Positions 1 to 8,374 of a stretch of 12,599 nt of DNA are shown one piece after another. The stretch covers positions 1-12,599 of the forward strand of contig JABYQS010000818.1 of the NCBI GenBank assembly GCA_022592435.1. The letters run 5' to 3'. The DNA is from Cerioporus squamosus. Its lineage: Eukaryota; Basidiomycota; Agaricomycetes; Polyporales; Polyporaceae. The position numbers were made by a program, and so were the translations under genes. Below the pieces are notes generated by a model. The model was not told the DNA's origin. It did not search any database and was given only the letters and a program-made list of their open reading frames with translations. The stretch's first letter is position 1. Each line of letters starts with the position of its first letter.

Positions 1-1
1 C

Positions 2-685
2 GACTGCGGCCTCTTCGGCTGGCCGCCCGACGTCCCATTCCAGAACCTGAGTGGCATCAAGACGAAGCAGCTCCGGAGGCTGCTTAGCCTCTGGAACGCC
101 GGCACGCTCCGCATCGCCAAACTTACCGAAGAACAGCGCGCCCAGGCAGCGGTCGACCCCACGGCCTTCCTCCCCAACACGGCACTTCGGGCACCCTCGC
201 CGCCGCCGAGCCCCGAGAACGCTCCTCGCATTGTCCCCCTTGTCCTGCATCCCGTCGACTTCCACGACCTGTCCCAGCGCCCTGCGTCTGCGTCCGTCTC
301 CTCCGGGTCTGCGCCCACCGTCCTCACCACTACTGCACCGTCGAAAAAGCGCAAGCGCAAGCAGCGCTGCGACACAAAGCGTGCACGCAAGCGTCGTCTC
401 CGGTACGGCCACGGGGTGAAGAGCGCCGAGTACGTCTACGATGCAGCGGTAGCAAGGCTCGACGATGGTGGCCAGTCTGGATCGGAGCCCGCTTTGATGC
501 CGTTCCGCGAGGCGCTGTCCGACGACTACATTGAGGAGTTCTCAGACGTCGCCATGGAGGTCGGGGACGATAGCGAGGAATTCACCGAGCCCGAGCCCGA
601 GCAGGAGAACGATATCGAGTCGGTGAGTGAGAGCTGCATGCTGGGCGAGAGGTCCGAGGTCGACGAGGTGGAAGACGAAGAGTAG
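2..685 (+). CDS. Unrecognised nuclear-type protein, 3' part of gene (5' end outside window)
   Basis: One reading frame is open from the window edge to a TAG, giving 227 visible residues, so the true start lies to the left. I do not recognise the family. The first 45 residues look folded (GLFGWPPDVPFQNLSG, then a Leu/Arg-rich stretch with LWNAGTLRIAKLTEEQ). Then come a Pro/Ser-rich linker, a strongly basic cluster at about residues 114-134 (KKRKRK, then KRARKRR, like a bipartite nuclear localisation signal), a short ordered-looking segment (KSAEYVYDAAVARL), and an acidic tail of about 55 residues rich in Glu and Asp. Basic cluster plus acidic tail suggests a nuclear, perhaps chromatin-associated, protein; that is inference. 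No clear intron is needed in the visible part. A GTGAGT at about 621 lies in the tail but no matching acceptor was found, so the frame was kept to the TAG. Confidence 0.62.
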   Translation, partial: DCGLFGWPPDVPFQNLSGIKTKQLRRLLSLWNAGTLRIAKLTEEQRAQAAVDPTAFLPNTALRAPSPPPSPENAPRIVPLVLHPVDFHDLSQRPASASVSSGSAPTVLTTTAPSKKRKRKQRCDTKRARKRRLRYGHGVKSAEYVYDAAVARLDDGGQSGSEPALMPFREALSDDYIEEFSDVAMEVGDDSEEFTEPEPEQENDIESVSESCMLGERSEVDEVEDEE

Positions 686-1498
686 TGTGTGGGCGTGCTT
701 CGAACACTACAGTATGTTCTGTTAAAGCGTACCTCGTATATCTTGTTGCCTTCCATGCTGCATAGTTCTCGGTCTTTGCCCCCATAGTCGATACCTGCCC
801 AGTCGTGATACTTCTCCAGAGTTCAATGTAACGCTCCGTGTCGTTTAACGCGTCGAATGCGCCGAGAATGCTGCCTTGAGCAGCGATCCGAGCTGCCGGA
901 TTGACGCAGCCTCCAGCAAACGCCGTGTGACGAAACCCTGGATCCGGAGAGAGAGATCAGATCTAGCCACAGATGAGCGGTCAGCGAATGCGCAGACAAA
1001 CAAAGGTACTTACCCGAGTGAGCTAAGCGAGGGGAGAACAAATCCACCAAGCTGATGCGTCCCGCTGTCTTTCCCTTGGCCCCCATTCCCACCGCTACTT
1101 ACTCACCGTCCCTTGTCCCTTGTCCTGCCTTCTCAACTGCGGCATTGCGTTGTCCTGCTACCATCGTCGCCATCGTTGCATGGTACCGCCGCACCGTCGT
1201 CACCTCAGCAAGCAGCAGCAGTATGTGGTTAGTCCTGCGTCCTCAACATCGTCGAGACTCACCAGTTCGTCGTCCAGCTCGTCCAGTTCTGCCCTCTCCC
1301 CCTGTGGGACTCCCTCTCCGCTATTTCATTGGCTATTCGCTCTTTGTCCAGCTCTTGCATACGGTGTCCCACGGCTATCTGTTCGCCATCCGATCTATCG
1401 TCAAGCAAGGTGAGTATCCGGTTACTGCTCCTCCCGGGGCTTGGCTTGCTGGTTCGTCGTGAAGGCTCTCCTCTGTCGCATCTGTGAGCGTTGTTGAA

Positions 1499-1867
1499 CC
1501 GGAGTGAATGAACAGATGTGCGTGCTGGACGCAGCAGATACGTTGAAGTCTGCGACAGCGTTGAGCGTTTGAGCGCTGTAGGTACAGTGTAGACGTCGTC
1601 GACGAGGACAGAATATTCTTCTGCCTTGAATGCTGCCACCGTCGGTATCGAGGCTGCTCACTTCAGGCTCGTTCTTCTTCATGCGGCCGTGTTTCATCGT
1701 TTGTACTGTAGACACCGTTCCCGGGAGTGTACTGTTTGCCGGTAGACGCAGCGAGTACGCGTAACGCTGATGAATACACCCTTCTTGTCTTTGCGAACTC
1801 CGGAGTGTGCCGGCTTGCAGTAGACGCAGCACGTGCGAAGAACCTCCGGAATTGACGCAGTCCGAGG
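1499..1867 (+). repeat. Degenerate dispersed repeat with GACGCAGC core
   Basis: Three related units of about 38-44 nt occur at 1499-1542, 1721-1759 and 1800-1837. Each starts with CCGGAGTG or CGGGAGTG and ends with GACGCAGC followed by seven bases closing in TRCG. The second and third units also share TTGC and GTAGACGCAGC and look roughly 70% alike by eye. Weaker partial copies (CCGGAATTGACGCAG and CCGGATTGACGCAGC) begin near 1849 and 896. Spacing is irregular, so this is not a clean tandem array. It may be a decayed duplication or a set of protein-binding sites. Identity was estimated by eye. Confidence 0.4.
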
Positions 1868-2181
1868 TGCACGAGAAACGTCCTGAAGACGGAATCATCA
1901 GCAAGCGAGTACGAGATCCGGGTATACCCGGTGCAACAACGAGCTCACGTACCGAACACCTGCGTCCCGAGACGGACACGTATGCGTCTTGTCCTCTTCC
2001 TCCCATCTCCCGCTCTGGACCGTCTATCCTGCTGCCTCCCGCCCGCGAACGTGCTCTCACCGCTGTGCAGGAGCCTCCGTCGCCTGTCTGCCCGACGCCG
2101 TCGCGTCTTCTTCCTCCTTTCCCATGTGCTCTTCTGTCTTCTCGCCGCTGCGCCGAGGGTTTCCGGCTTGTGCACTCGAAG

Positions 2182-2264
2182 CTGCGAGTGCTTGAGGTGA
2201 GTCTGAATCCATTCGTGTTACGAGAACGATACTCACCTTGCGTTAACTGCGCGCCCTCCCGCAG
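2182..2264. other. Overlapping sense and antisense intron candidates
   Basis: The plus strand has a candidate intron at 2197-2264 (GTGAGT donor after GAG, TTAAC branch-like site, pyrimidine run, CCCGCAG). The minus strand has one at 2236-2182 (GTGAGT donor after CAAG, acceptor CTCGCAG). The two donors face each other, so GGTGAGT at 2196-2202 and ACTCACC at 2231-2237 form a perfect 7-bp inverted repeat. Both lengths fit the 47-70 nt introns of the protein genes in this window. No coding frame was found that needs either intron. Confidence 0.4.
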
Positions 2265-3227
2265 GTTGTTCAAGCCTCTCGACGGTTTCTGGGAGCCTCG
2301 CAATGCAATCTTCGAGCTAGTTCTCGTCAAGTTCATCTAGGTGGAGGCTGGGGAAGGAGGAGTGTCGAAGATGCGACTGCACGGCTGAGGATTGGATGCG
2401 GGGGTCTGGGAGAAGAGTTGTGAGTCCATTCGTTCTATTGCAGCGAGAGCAGCTCGAGACTTACCCGCTGTCGCTGCGCGAGACACCTGGGGATGAGAGC
2501 CACGCGCCGGGGTTAGCGGAGTGCGTTCGCGATGGCCGTGTTCACCCGCGTCTCCCAGCATGCGCTGCCGAGAAGACGCTGCGGATCGTGAGTACCCATC
2601 CGGGGTGCTCTGCAAGTCGTACTTGGCGAGGGAACAGCACGGTCAGTATCTCATCTGCAGAGTGTCGCTAGAGTGGCACTCATAGACCCGCGATGCCAGT
2701 GCGGCATGCATATCCGTCACTGGCGCGGCAGACTTAAGCGTCGTGCTCGCGAGCCCGTCTCCTGCAAGTCCCGGTGCGTTCCTGGCGGGGGTACGTATCT
2801 GTTCGTGTTCTGAACGAGTGCGCGGCTGCTGAAGGCTCCCAGAGCGAAGAGGTCGCGCCTATTCTTCGGACGGCGCCCCCGTCCCCTGCTGCTCGCTCCA
2901 GCTCAATCCTGGCCGATCTAGGTGTCCGCTCGCGCCTTCGAATGCAGGAGCACATCGATTCGAAGAGTCGGTCCTGTAGATTTCCAGAGACGAAGAGATC
3001 AGTCTCTCGTCGCCGCGCACTGGAGAGTGAGGCCTGAAGCTGCCAGTCGCCTCCCGGATGCGCGTGGACGCATCCGGACCCCCGAGCGTGACCTGGCTTG
3101 TTCCGGAAGACGAGCAAGTCCAAGTCGCCTGTGCGTCTTCTGCACAGGCTGTAGTGCTATGAGAGCGTCGTAGGTCGCGCGTCCTGGTCGAAGGGGTGTG
3201 CAGCGCGAGTGTCCGGAGAGGTAGAAC

Positions 3228-3274
3228 CTGTAGAATTGTCAGCACGGAGTCGTCAAGTAGCACGAAGCACATAC
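3228..3274 (-). other. Consensus intron candidate in a putative minus-strand transcript
   Basis: Read on the minus strand, the 47-nt segment has donor GTATGT directly after ACACAG, a CTGAC branch-like site about a dozen bases before the end, and acceptor CTACAG. This is close to an ideal short basidiomycete intron. It lies in a 358-codon minus-strand open frame that shows no known domain. Removing 47 nt changes frame, so if the intron is real the long open frame is not the protein, or the transcript is noncoding. Confidence 0.4.
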
Positions 3275-3759
3275 CTGTGTAGACAGTCTCCGAATGCAGC
3301 TCCTTTTCCATGTCCCGAGCGGCATACAACGAACACAGAAGCTCCCTGTGCTCTTTAGAGCCCCCTGGACACCCAGACTTGCGGTTTATTTCTCTGGCAG
3401 TTCTGCGGTTAACCCGGCGTCTCTCGCGTAGCAGCACCGACGTCGACTGTGAATACAGAATGATGCTAGGTACATGCACGCCGTGACTACGCGTGTCGCC
3501 CCAGCTTGCGTGCGCAGCAGTCTGTATGTACGCGGATTCCGAGCGGACTCGCGTAACGGGCGAGCGCGATTCGCACCTGGGGTTGGAACGGGTTGGACGC
3601 GCGAGCCAGAGACGGAGGGAGCACGTACGGAGTATGAACTGCGTACCTGTGCGAACGCGCACCAGTCGAGTTGGGGTGTCGGCGACGTGGGCGGTCGAGG
3701 ACACTTGCATAGTCTTGTAGCGCAGGCGAGAGGCGCGTAGTGCGGAGTGTTCTTTGCAC

Positions 3760-4075
3760 GCGGGGCAGACGAGCGCGGGTGCCAGGGAGGAGACGGAGAC
3801 GAGGCAGAGAGCAGAGAGGACGGGCGGAGGCCAAGACGTACCCAGAGCACGCAGACGACCCGCGGCAGTGAGGCGGGCGAGCTTCACGGTGTCCTGTTGC
3901 GCGGGCAGGCAGGGCGGCTTCGGCGCTGTTGCCAAAACGGGCGTGCTCTCCGGCGCGGAAACGGGCAGCGACAGAGACGACAGCGCAGGGACGAGAGAGA
4001 GCGCGCAGCAGAGAGGGGCACAGAGAGCGACAGTGAGCGAGCAGAGACGAGCAGAGACGGAGACGGAGTTCCCAA
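3760..4075 (-). promoter_or_regulatory. GA-rich tract (CT-rich on the minus strand), possible promoter of an antisense transcript
   Basis: About 300 bases are strongly purine-biased on the plus strand, built from GAGAC, GCAGAGAC and GGAGACGG words. A 10-base unit, GCAGAGACGA/G, occurs twice in tandem at 4041-4060. CT-rich runs on the transcribed-sense strand are common just upstream of fungal transcription starts, so this tract would suit a promoter firing leftward (minus strand) into the gene-poor region. It also lies just upstream of the F-box gene, so it may be a shared divergent promoter. This is inference from composition. Confidence 0.35.
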
Positions 4076-4164
4076 GTACTCGTCACCGTCAAGGTTCGCA
4101 GGTGGCTGTCCGTGGGTACTTCGTCTGAGGTCCCTTTACTTACTTACCAGGACCTGGCCCGCAC

Positions 4165-4193
4165 TGACCGGTACTGACCACGACGACCGGTCA
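4165..4193. repeat. Perfect 8-bp inverted repeat just upstream of the F-box start
   Basis: TGACCGGT at 4165-4172 and ACCGGTCA at 4186-4193 are exact reverse complements separated by 13 bases. The right arm ends 30 bases before the ATG. Each arm contains the palindrome ACCGGT, and the left arm lies in a short direct repeat (ACTGACC twice). It could be a dimeric transcription-factor site or a 5'-UTR hairpin. Confidence 0.5.
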
Positions 4194-4223
4194 ACCAAAT
4201 TACATCTTGACCACCGCTCTGTC

Positions 4224-6193
4224 ATGATAGGCCTGGTCCAGCTTCCCCAAGAACTACTGGTTGAACTTCTCAAGCATCTTGAACTTCTGGATCTGCTGCG
4301 TTGCAAGGCGGTAAGTAATCAAGATGATTTATCCGCGTCTCCGCAAGCCTGACAAGCTTTAAGGTCTGCTCCGTCCTGCGAGATGTCATCAACGATTCCC
4401 TCGAGCTGCAGTACCGAATCGAACTTGCTGCCGACGGCCTAGTCGACGGAGTCGGCTGCAATCTCTCGACTGCGGAGCGCCTTGCGCGGCTCCTCGAACT
4501 TCGCGCCCGATGGCATTACCTCGACTGGACCGATGTCAAGCCCATACGAGCACCGGCGATGTGCCAGGCATACGAACTCGTCGACGGTGTCTTCGCGTCT
4601 TCCATGGGAATTGGCTTGTCCGGGTCGCGCCACCTCTCGTTGACATGGCTTCCGACTCGTGCGGAGGCGGGGAGGACGGTGGAGAGGGACGACCTTGGAG
4701 TGACGGTGCGGGATTTCGCGATCGACCCCTCGCAGGACTTGATGGCGCTGGTGATTGCGGACGAGTACGCAAGGTACGCGTTTGTTCTTTCGCCCGTATG
4801 TTCGCGCTGGATCTTCCATCGGCCACCGGGCCAAACTCTCCTCTCTACCTCCGTATCTGTACTCTCCTTGTATCTGAGGCTGTCCCTTTGATTGAAGCTT
4901 CAACATCCACCTTCGGACCATGAGCGAGAACAAGCCTCACCCACGCGCAGCCAAACCAGAACTCAAGGCCCCAATCCCGTTCCAAGTCGGCAACTCCTTC
5001 ATCCAGATCGTCGACGACATCGTCGGCACGTTCTTCTGGGTGCATGGTCCCGGACTGCTCATCTGGAATTGGCGCACGGGCAAGAACGTCGTCGTACGTC
5101 CACTCACCCTTGCCCAGCCCGTATACTTACGTTTCTGCTGCAGCACTGCATAGGATTGGGCCTCCCAGCAGGCGCATACGACTTCGCATTCCTCTCGAGC
5201 CGCGCGTTCATACTCACCGTGGCGACGGGTGCGGGCTCGATCGAGCTGTATACCTTCTCCGGGGACGAGGATGCGCTCATCTCGCCCTCAGGCTCGTCCT
5301 CATCTCCATCTACACCCACTCCCTTCTCTCCTCCGCTCGCGCCGCAGCTCCAACTCCCATTTTTCTCTGCGCGTCGCCTCCCGACGCGGGTCGCAGAGCT
5401 CCTCCTGCCGCCCACGAAGCTTGGGCGTGACGTGCGGAAGGCGTTCACGCACTCGGGGCCCTTCGTCGGAAGGCCGACCCCCGGGCGCCCGTTCGAGACG
5501 TCTCCGGATGCGCGCGTGCACATGCTGACGCTGCACTACGGGGACCACGCGGGGATGTTTAACCTGTTCGTGCTGAACCGCTTCTTCCTGTCGCTTGTGC
5601 CGGCTAGCGTTGGCTCGAGAGAAAACTACACCGCTGTCGTGAAGCGTTGGGACGAGTGGGGCGCAGAGAACACGCGCATGTTCGAGTGGTCCGTGCACTT
5701 CCACTGGTTGAGGTGCGCTGCTCGTCTGTCCTCTTGGTGTTATGCATCTGACGTGTACGTCAGGTACATACATGGAACCCGCGTTGTCTTCCCGCCCATC
5801 CCGGAGCGAGACCCGAATGCGACCGAGAGGGCGATTCTGGTGATGGACTTCAATGTCCATCCGAAGCGCACGGACGACCCCGGCCTGCATCTGTACCCCG
5901 CGCCGCAAGACAGCAACCGCTTGTGCATCGTCAACGAGCGCAGGATCGAGGCTGGCCCGGTCTTCGAGCAGCCGGTGGTCACTAGGCTTCCCTATGCGGC
6001 CTCTACCAGGGTCGGTGTCAGCACTGTGGCGGACTACTCTGGATTTATGATTGACCACGAACGCTTGATCGGGATGAGGGTGAGTCTCTACGTGGTTGTC
6101 ACGAAGCTTGCCGGATATTAAGTACTGATGGCATTGCCCACTGTGCAGTCGGGCGAGGAGGGATATGTTGATCTGGACGTCTACAACTTCTAA
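4224..6193 (+). CDS. F-box protein (SCF ubiquitin ligase substrate receptor), complete, six exons
   Basis: Proposed exons are 4224-4310, 4364-4773, 4898-5093, 5144-5712, 5764-6079 and 6149-6193, giving 540 aa. Introns are 53, 124, 50, 51 and 69 nt, all GT-AG, and every junction keeps phase. The F-box occupies about residues 7-40: LPQELLVELLKHLELLDLLR is followed across the first intron by CKAVCSVLRDVI, the usual Skp1-binding helical motif. The segment just after it (ELQYRIELAADGLVDG, ERLARLLELRARWHYLDW) is typical of the large Agaricomycete F-box family. The rest resembles the beta-rich C-terminal part of that family (NSFIQIVDDIVGTFFWVHGP, GSIELYTFS, VLVMDFNVHPKR-like block) without a named repeat. 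A Ser/Pro/Thr-rich insert sits at about residues 276-300. The first in-frame ATG, seven codons before the F-box, was taken as start. The likely role is recruiting an unknown substrate to SCF; substrate and compartment cannot be read from sequence. It is tandem with the senescence-domain gene, 194 bp apart. Confidence 0.9.
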
Positions 6194-6261
6194 TGGCCTT
6201 CGTTCGTAGCTCCTAGGTACGCTGCATGCAATACGACAGACATCAACCCGGCAGCGCGTAG

Positions 6262-6307
6262 CCCTACGCTAGGGTTAGGAGTCAATGACGCACTGCTAGG
6301 GTTAGCT
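6262..6307. promoter_or_regulatory. Two telobox-like sites (GCTAGGGTTAG) upstream of the senescence-domain gene
   Basis: GCTAGGGTTAG occurs at 6268-6278 and again at 6295-6305, 27 bases apart, about 80-120 bases before the ATG at 6388. The first copy forms the right arm of a small inverted repeat, CCCTA-CGC-TAGGG, at 6262-6274. TTAGGG-type teloboxes in fungal promoters are bound by Tbf1/Teb1-class Myb factors, so this pair is a plausible promoter element. With only two copies and a normal gene next to it, it is not a telomere remnant in any strong sense. Confidence 0.5.
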
Positions 6308-6387
6308 GCATTTGTATCCGCTCTCCGCCCGTTCTGCGCCCAACACCAAGCTTGGCTCTGTACCACCACCATACCACACTGCTCGCC

Positions 6388-7926
6388 ATGTCCGAGACCC
6401 TCATCACTATCCCCGGAGCCTCTGCCCACCACGTCCTCGGCGACGCCAGCGTCGTCCTCGGCGCCGGCGAACTCAACATCGTCCCTGCGTCCTCGGGGCA
6501 AGACCTCACGCTCACCGTCGGGAGCGCGGGTTTCACGCTGCACAAGGACACGCCGTTTGGAACGTTGGAGGGAGACTCGCGTGCCTATGTGTTTTCGCCG
6601 GAGATCGAGGGTGTGAACGGAGGGTGCGTTGGATCACACGTCTCTCTTCCTGTTATCGCCATGGTGGCTGACTCGTGTATGCAGCTTCGTCAAGATCACT
6701 CTGCCCGAAGGCGTCACGGAGGACGGATCACGCTTGTCAGCCCTGCAGACGAAGTTCGAGGAGGTGCTGATCAGCCACGGATTGTTGCAGCCTGGGGGCG
6801 AAGGGGCGGCGGAGAGCGTCAAGCATGCCATGCATCTGTAGGGCTCGTACGTATCTTGTTGGCAACTACGGACGCTCATCGGACTTGTCGTTGCGACCTG
6901 TGTGCAGCGAGTCGGGCGACCAGCCTCTTGTCACCATTCCTGGGGCCTTGGCGGCGCAAGTGCTTGGCGAGGAGACAACGATATTGTCGGAGGGAACGTT
7001 GTCTCTTATCCTGATGCCAACGCCAGACCACAGTCACGAACCGGTCCTGACACTGACTGTGGGCAAGGCAGCGTTCCCGCTGTATAAGAGCACAGTATTC
7101 GGCACTTTGGCCGACGACTCGCGGACATACATCTTCACTCCGGAAGTCGAAGGCGTCAACAAGGGGTACGCTCAGATCCTTGTCCCTCTTCCCCCATGCT
7201 TGACGTGCTCACTGACCATGTACCAGCTTCATCGCGATCATCCTCCCCGAGTCCACCACACCCTTAGGCGCGTCCGTCGACCTCGCCGAGCTGCAGAACC
7301 AGCTCGAGCTCATCCTCATCGACCACGGCCTCCTCAAAGACGGCTTCGAGGCCGCCGCGGACGAGGTCGCCCGCAGCGTGCGTGAGGACTCCGCACGCAC
7401 GGCGCAGCGCATCCGCGCCGCGCGCGACCTCTACCTCTCCACGCACCCGCGCACCACCGAGCCCGCCGAGTTCCCCCTAGCGGCGCACAGCGCAGCGGGC
7501 AGCAGCGCGTTGGGCACGCAGAGCATTGCCGACGTCGCGCACCGCGTGTCGGGCGCCGTTCTGGCCGGGGCGGCGAGCGCGGGCGCGTGGATCGCGAGCA
7601 CGTTCGTGCCGACGGAGCCGGAGACGACCGAGCAGCTGAACGCGGCCGCACGGGGCACGATGGACGTCGCAGACGGGGTGGGCGCGGGCGTGGGGGAGGT
7701 GAAGGACACGCTGAAGGACGCCGCGGGGGCGGTGCTCGAGAACGACTATGGGAAGGAGGCGAGGGAGGTGGTTGGGAACGTCGGGCAGAGCGTGGGCAAT
7801 GTGGGTGCGGCTGCGGGCGATGTTGCTGCTGCGACGAGCGGAGGGCCGATCGCCATCGCAGGGCTGAAGGGCGCTGCGACCAGGCAGGAAGAGGAGCAGA
7901 AGGCGCAAGATGCGGGCGGTTTGTGA
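6388..7926 (+). CDS. Spartin/ERD7-like senescence-domain protein with duplicated N-terminal domain; in-frame TAG at the repeat boundary
   Basis: Exons in the full-length model are 6388-6623, 6685-6837, 6908-7165 and 7227-7926 (448 aa). The N-terminal beta-rich domain of spartin/ERD7 proteins occurs twice: about residues 5-129 (LITIPGASAHHVLG ... FSPEIEGVNGGFVKITLPEG ... HGLLQPG) and 134-256 (LVTIPGALAAQVLG ... FTPEVEGVNKGFIAIILPES ... HGLLKDG). Each copy has a 61-nt phase-2 intron at the same place (G|F), so the duplication included the intron. The C-terminal half, about 315-430, is the Gly/Ala-rich senescence domain: SGAVLAGAASAGAWIAS, then NDYGKEAREVVGNVGQSVG, matching the YG-KA-GE pattern of the family. 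Human spartin and plant ERD7 relatives bind lipid droplets or membranes; a similar site is inferred here. Between the repeats, donor GTAGGG at 6838 removes the TAG at 6839-6841 and gives the full protein. The better donor GTACGT at 6847, same phase, keeps the TAG and gives a 130-aa single-domain product. The ATG at 6388 directly precedes the domain. Confidence 0.82.
6838..6907 (+). other. Inter-repeat intron with two in-phase alternative donors, one of which leaves a stop codon
   Basis: The acceptor is the CAG ending at 6907. The donor can be GTAGGG at 6838 (70-nt intron) or GTACGT at 6847 (61-nt intron, the same length as the other two introns of this gene). Both leave phase 2, so the downstream frame is unchanged. 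The 9 bases between the donors read G-TAG-GGC-TC in the coding frame. Using the later donor therefore puts a TAG directly after the first domain; using the earlier one joins the domains. By consensus GTACGT is stronger, because GTAGGG lacks T at +6 and follows CT rather than AG. Confidence 0.55.
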
Positions 7927-8374
7927 GAGAGACGCAAACGGTAGATGTGACTTGCTTTGTACTTGTAGCTACGCTGGATTGGATTGTCTCTTCCGAGCTG
8001 AGCATCGTAACGTTCGAGATTGGTGCTGTGATGGACGGCATGCAAACCTGAGTGTCCATCCTCGTCCGATACCGCCAAGATCTTGGGAACAAACACGCCC
8101 GCGAACGACATTCACGAAGCAAGATATCGCGCGGAAGCCACCTCACAGCGGTTGACCTGGAGCCAAGAACCAGTCGTAGTATTATACACTGTAGCATACC
8201 GACAACATCTAGCCAAATCATGCCAGAGCTAATGAGATGCAGGAGGAGGAACAAAACATGCAATGCAGCGATAGCAAAGAACAACCAATCCAGGATCGAC
8301 GACACCCGGGCCCGGGCAATCCAACAACGCCCTCCCCTCCCCTTATTCCTCCGCCTCGTCGTCCAAGCCGTCCA
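7927..8374. other. Convergent 3'-3' intergenic spacer
   Basis: These 448 bases lie between the stop of the senescence-domain gene (plus) and the stop of the SNF2 gene (minus) and should hold both 3' UTRs. No credible small gene, tRNA or structured RNA was seen. A perfect 12-bp palindrome, CCCGGGCCCGGG, sits at 8305-8316, about 60 bases beyond the SNF2 stop. AT-rich stretches near 8170-8270 are the most likely place for poly(A) sites, but no strong AATAAA was found. Confidence 0.6.

Larger units (their letters stand above)
686..4223. other. 3.5 kb without a recognisable protein gene; intron-like units on both strands
   Basis: No frame here gives a family I recognise. The longer open frames are rich in Arg, Ser, Thr and Pro with no domain-like blocks, as expected of GC-rich noncoding DNA. 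Splice-like signals are nevertheless dense. Minus-strand candidates are an intron at 3274-3228 (47 nt, GTATGT, CTGAC branch, CTACAG), one at 2464-2406 (59 nt, GTAAGT) and one at 2236-2182 (55 nt, GTGAGT). Plus-strand candidates are 2197-2264 (68 nt, TTAAC branch), 2588-2660 (73 nt) and possibly 1410-1515. Further unpaired minus donors lie near 1010, 1100, 1255, 3645 and 3838. The left part (686 to about 830) is probably the 3' UTR of the first gene. The rest could be overlapping spliced long noncoding RNAs, a fast-evolving gene of very small exons, or an old degraded element. Confidence 0.4.

Noticed and set aside
1422..2336. 304-codon open frame on the minus strand
   Set aside because: Composition looks random, no family resemblance, and it crosses intron-like units on both strands.
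2859..3935. 358-codon open frame on the minus strand
   Set aside because: No domain-like blocks, Arg/Ser/Thr-rich composition, and a consensus 47-nt intron inside would break the frame; kept only as part of the putative spliced region.
5300..6058. 252-codon minus-strand frame opposite the F-box gene
   Set aside because: Antisense shadow of well-supported coding exons in GC-rich DNA.
6262..6307. Internal telomere remnant
   Set aside because: Only two isolated telobox-like copies, no tandem TTAGGG array; a promoter element is the better reading.
6825..7385. Independent start for the second senescence-type repeat at the ATG at 6825
   Set aside because: It would translate intron-like sequence between the repeats and overlap the end of the first copy; splicing from the upstream exon with exact phase is simpler.
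7334..8305. 323-codon minus-strand frame, Arg/Pro-rich
   Set aside because: Mirror of the Gly/Ala-rich senescence-domain exon; low-complexity shadow.
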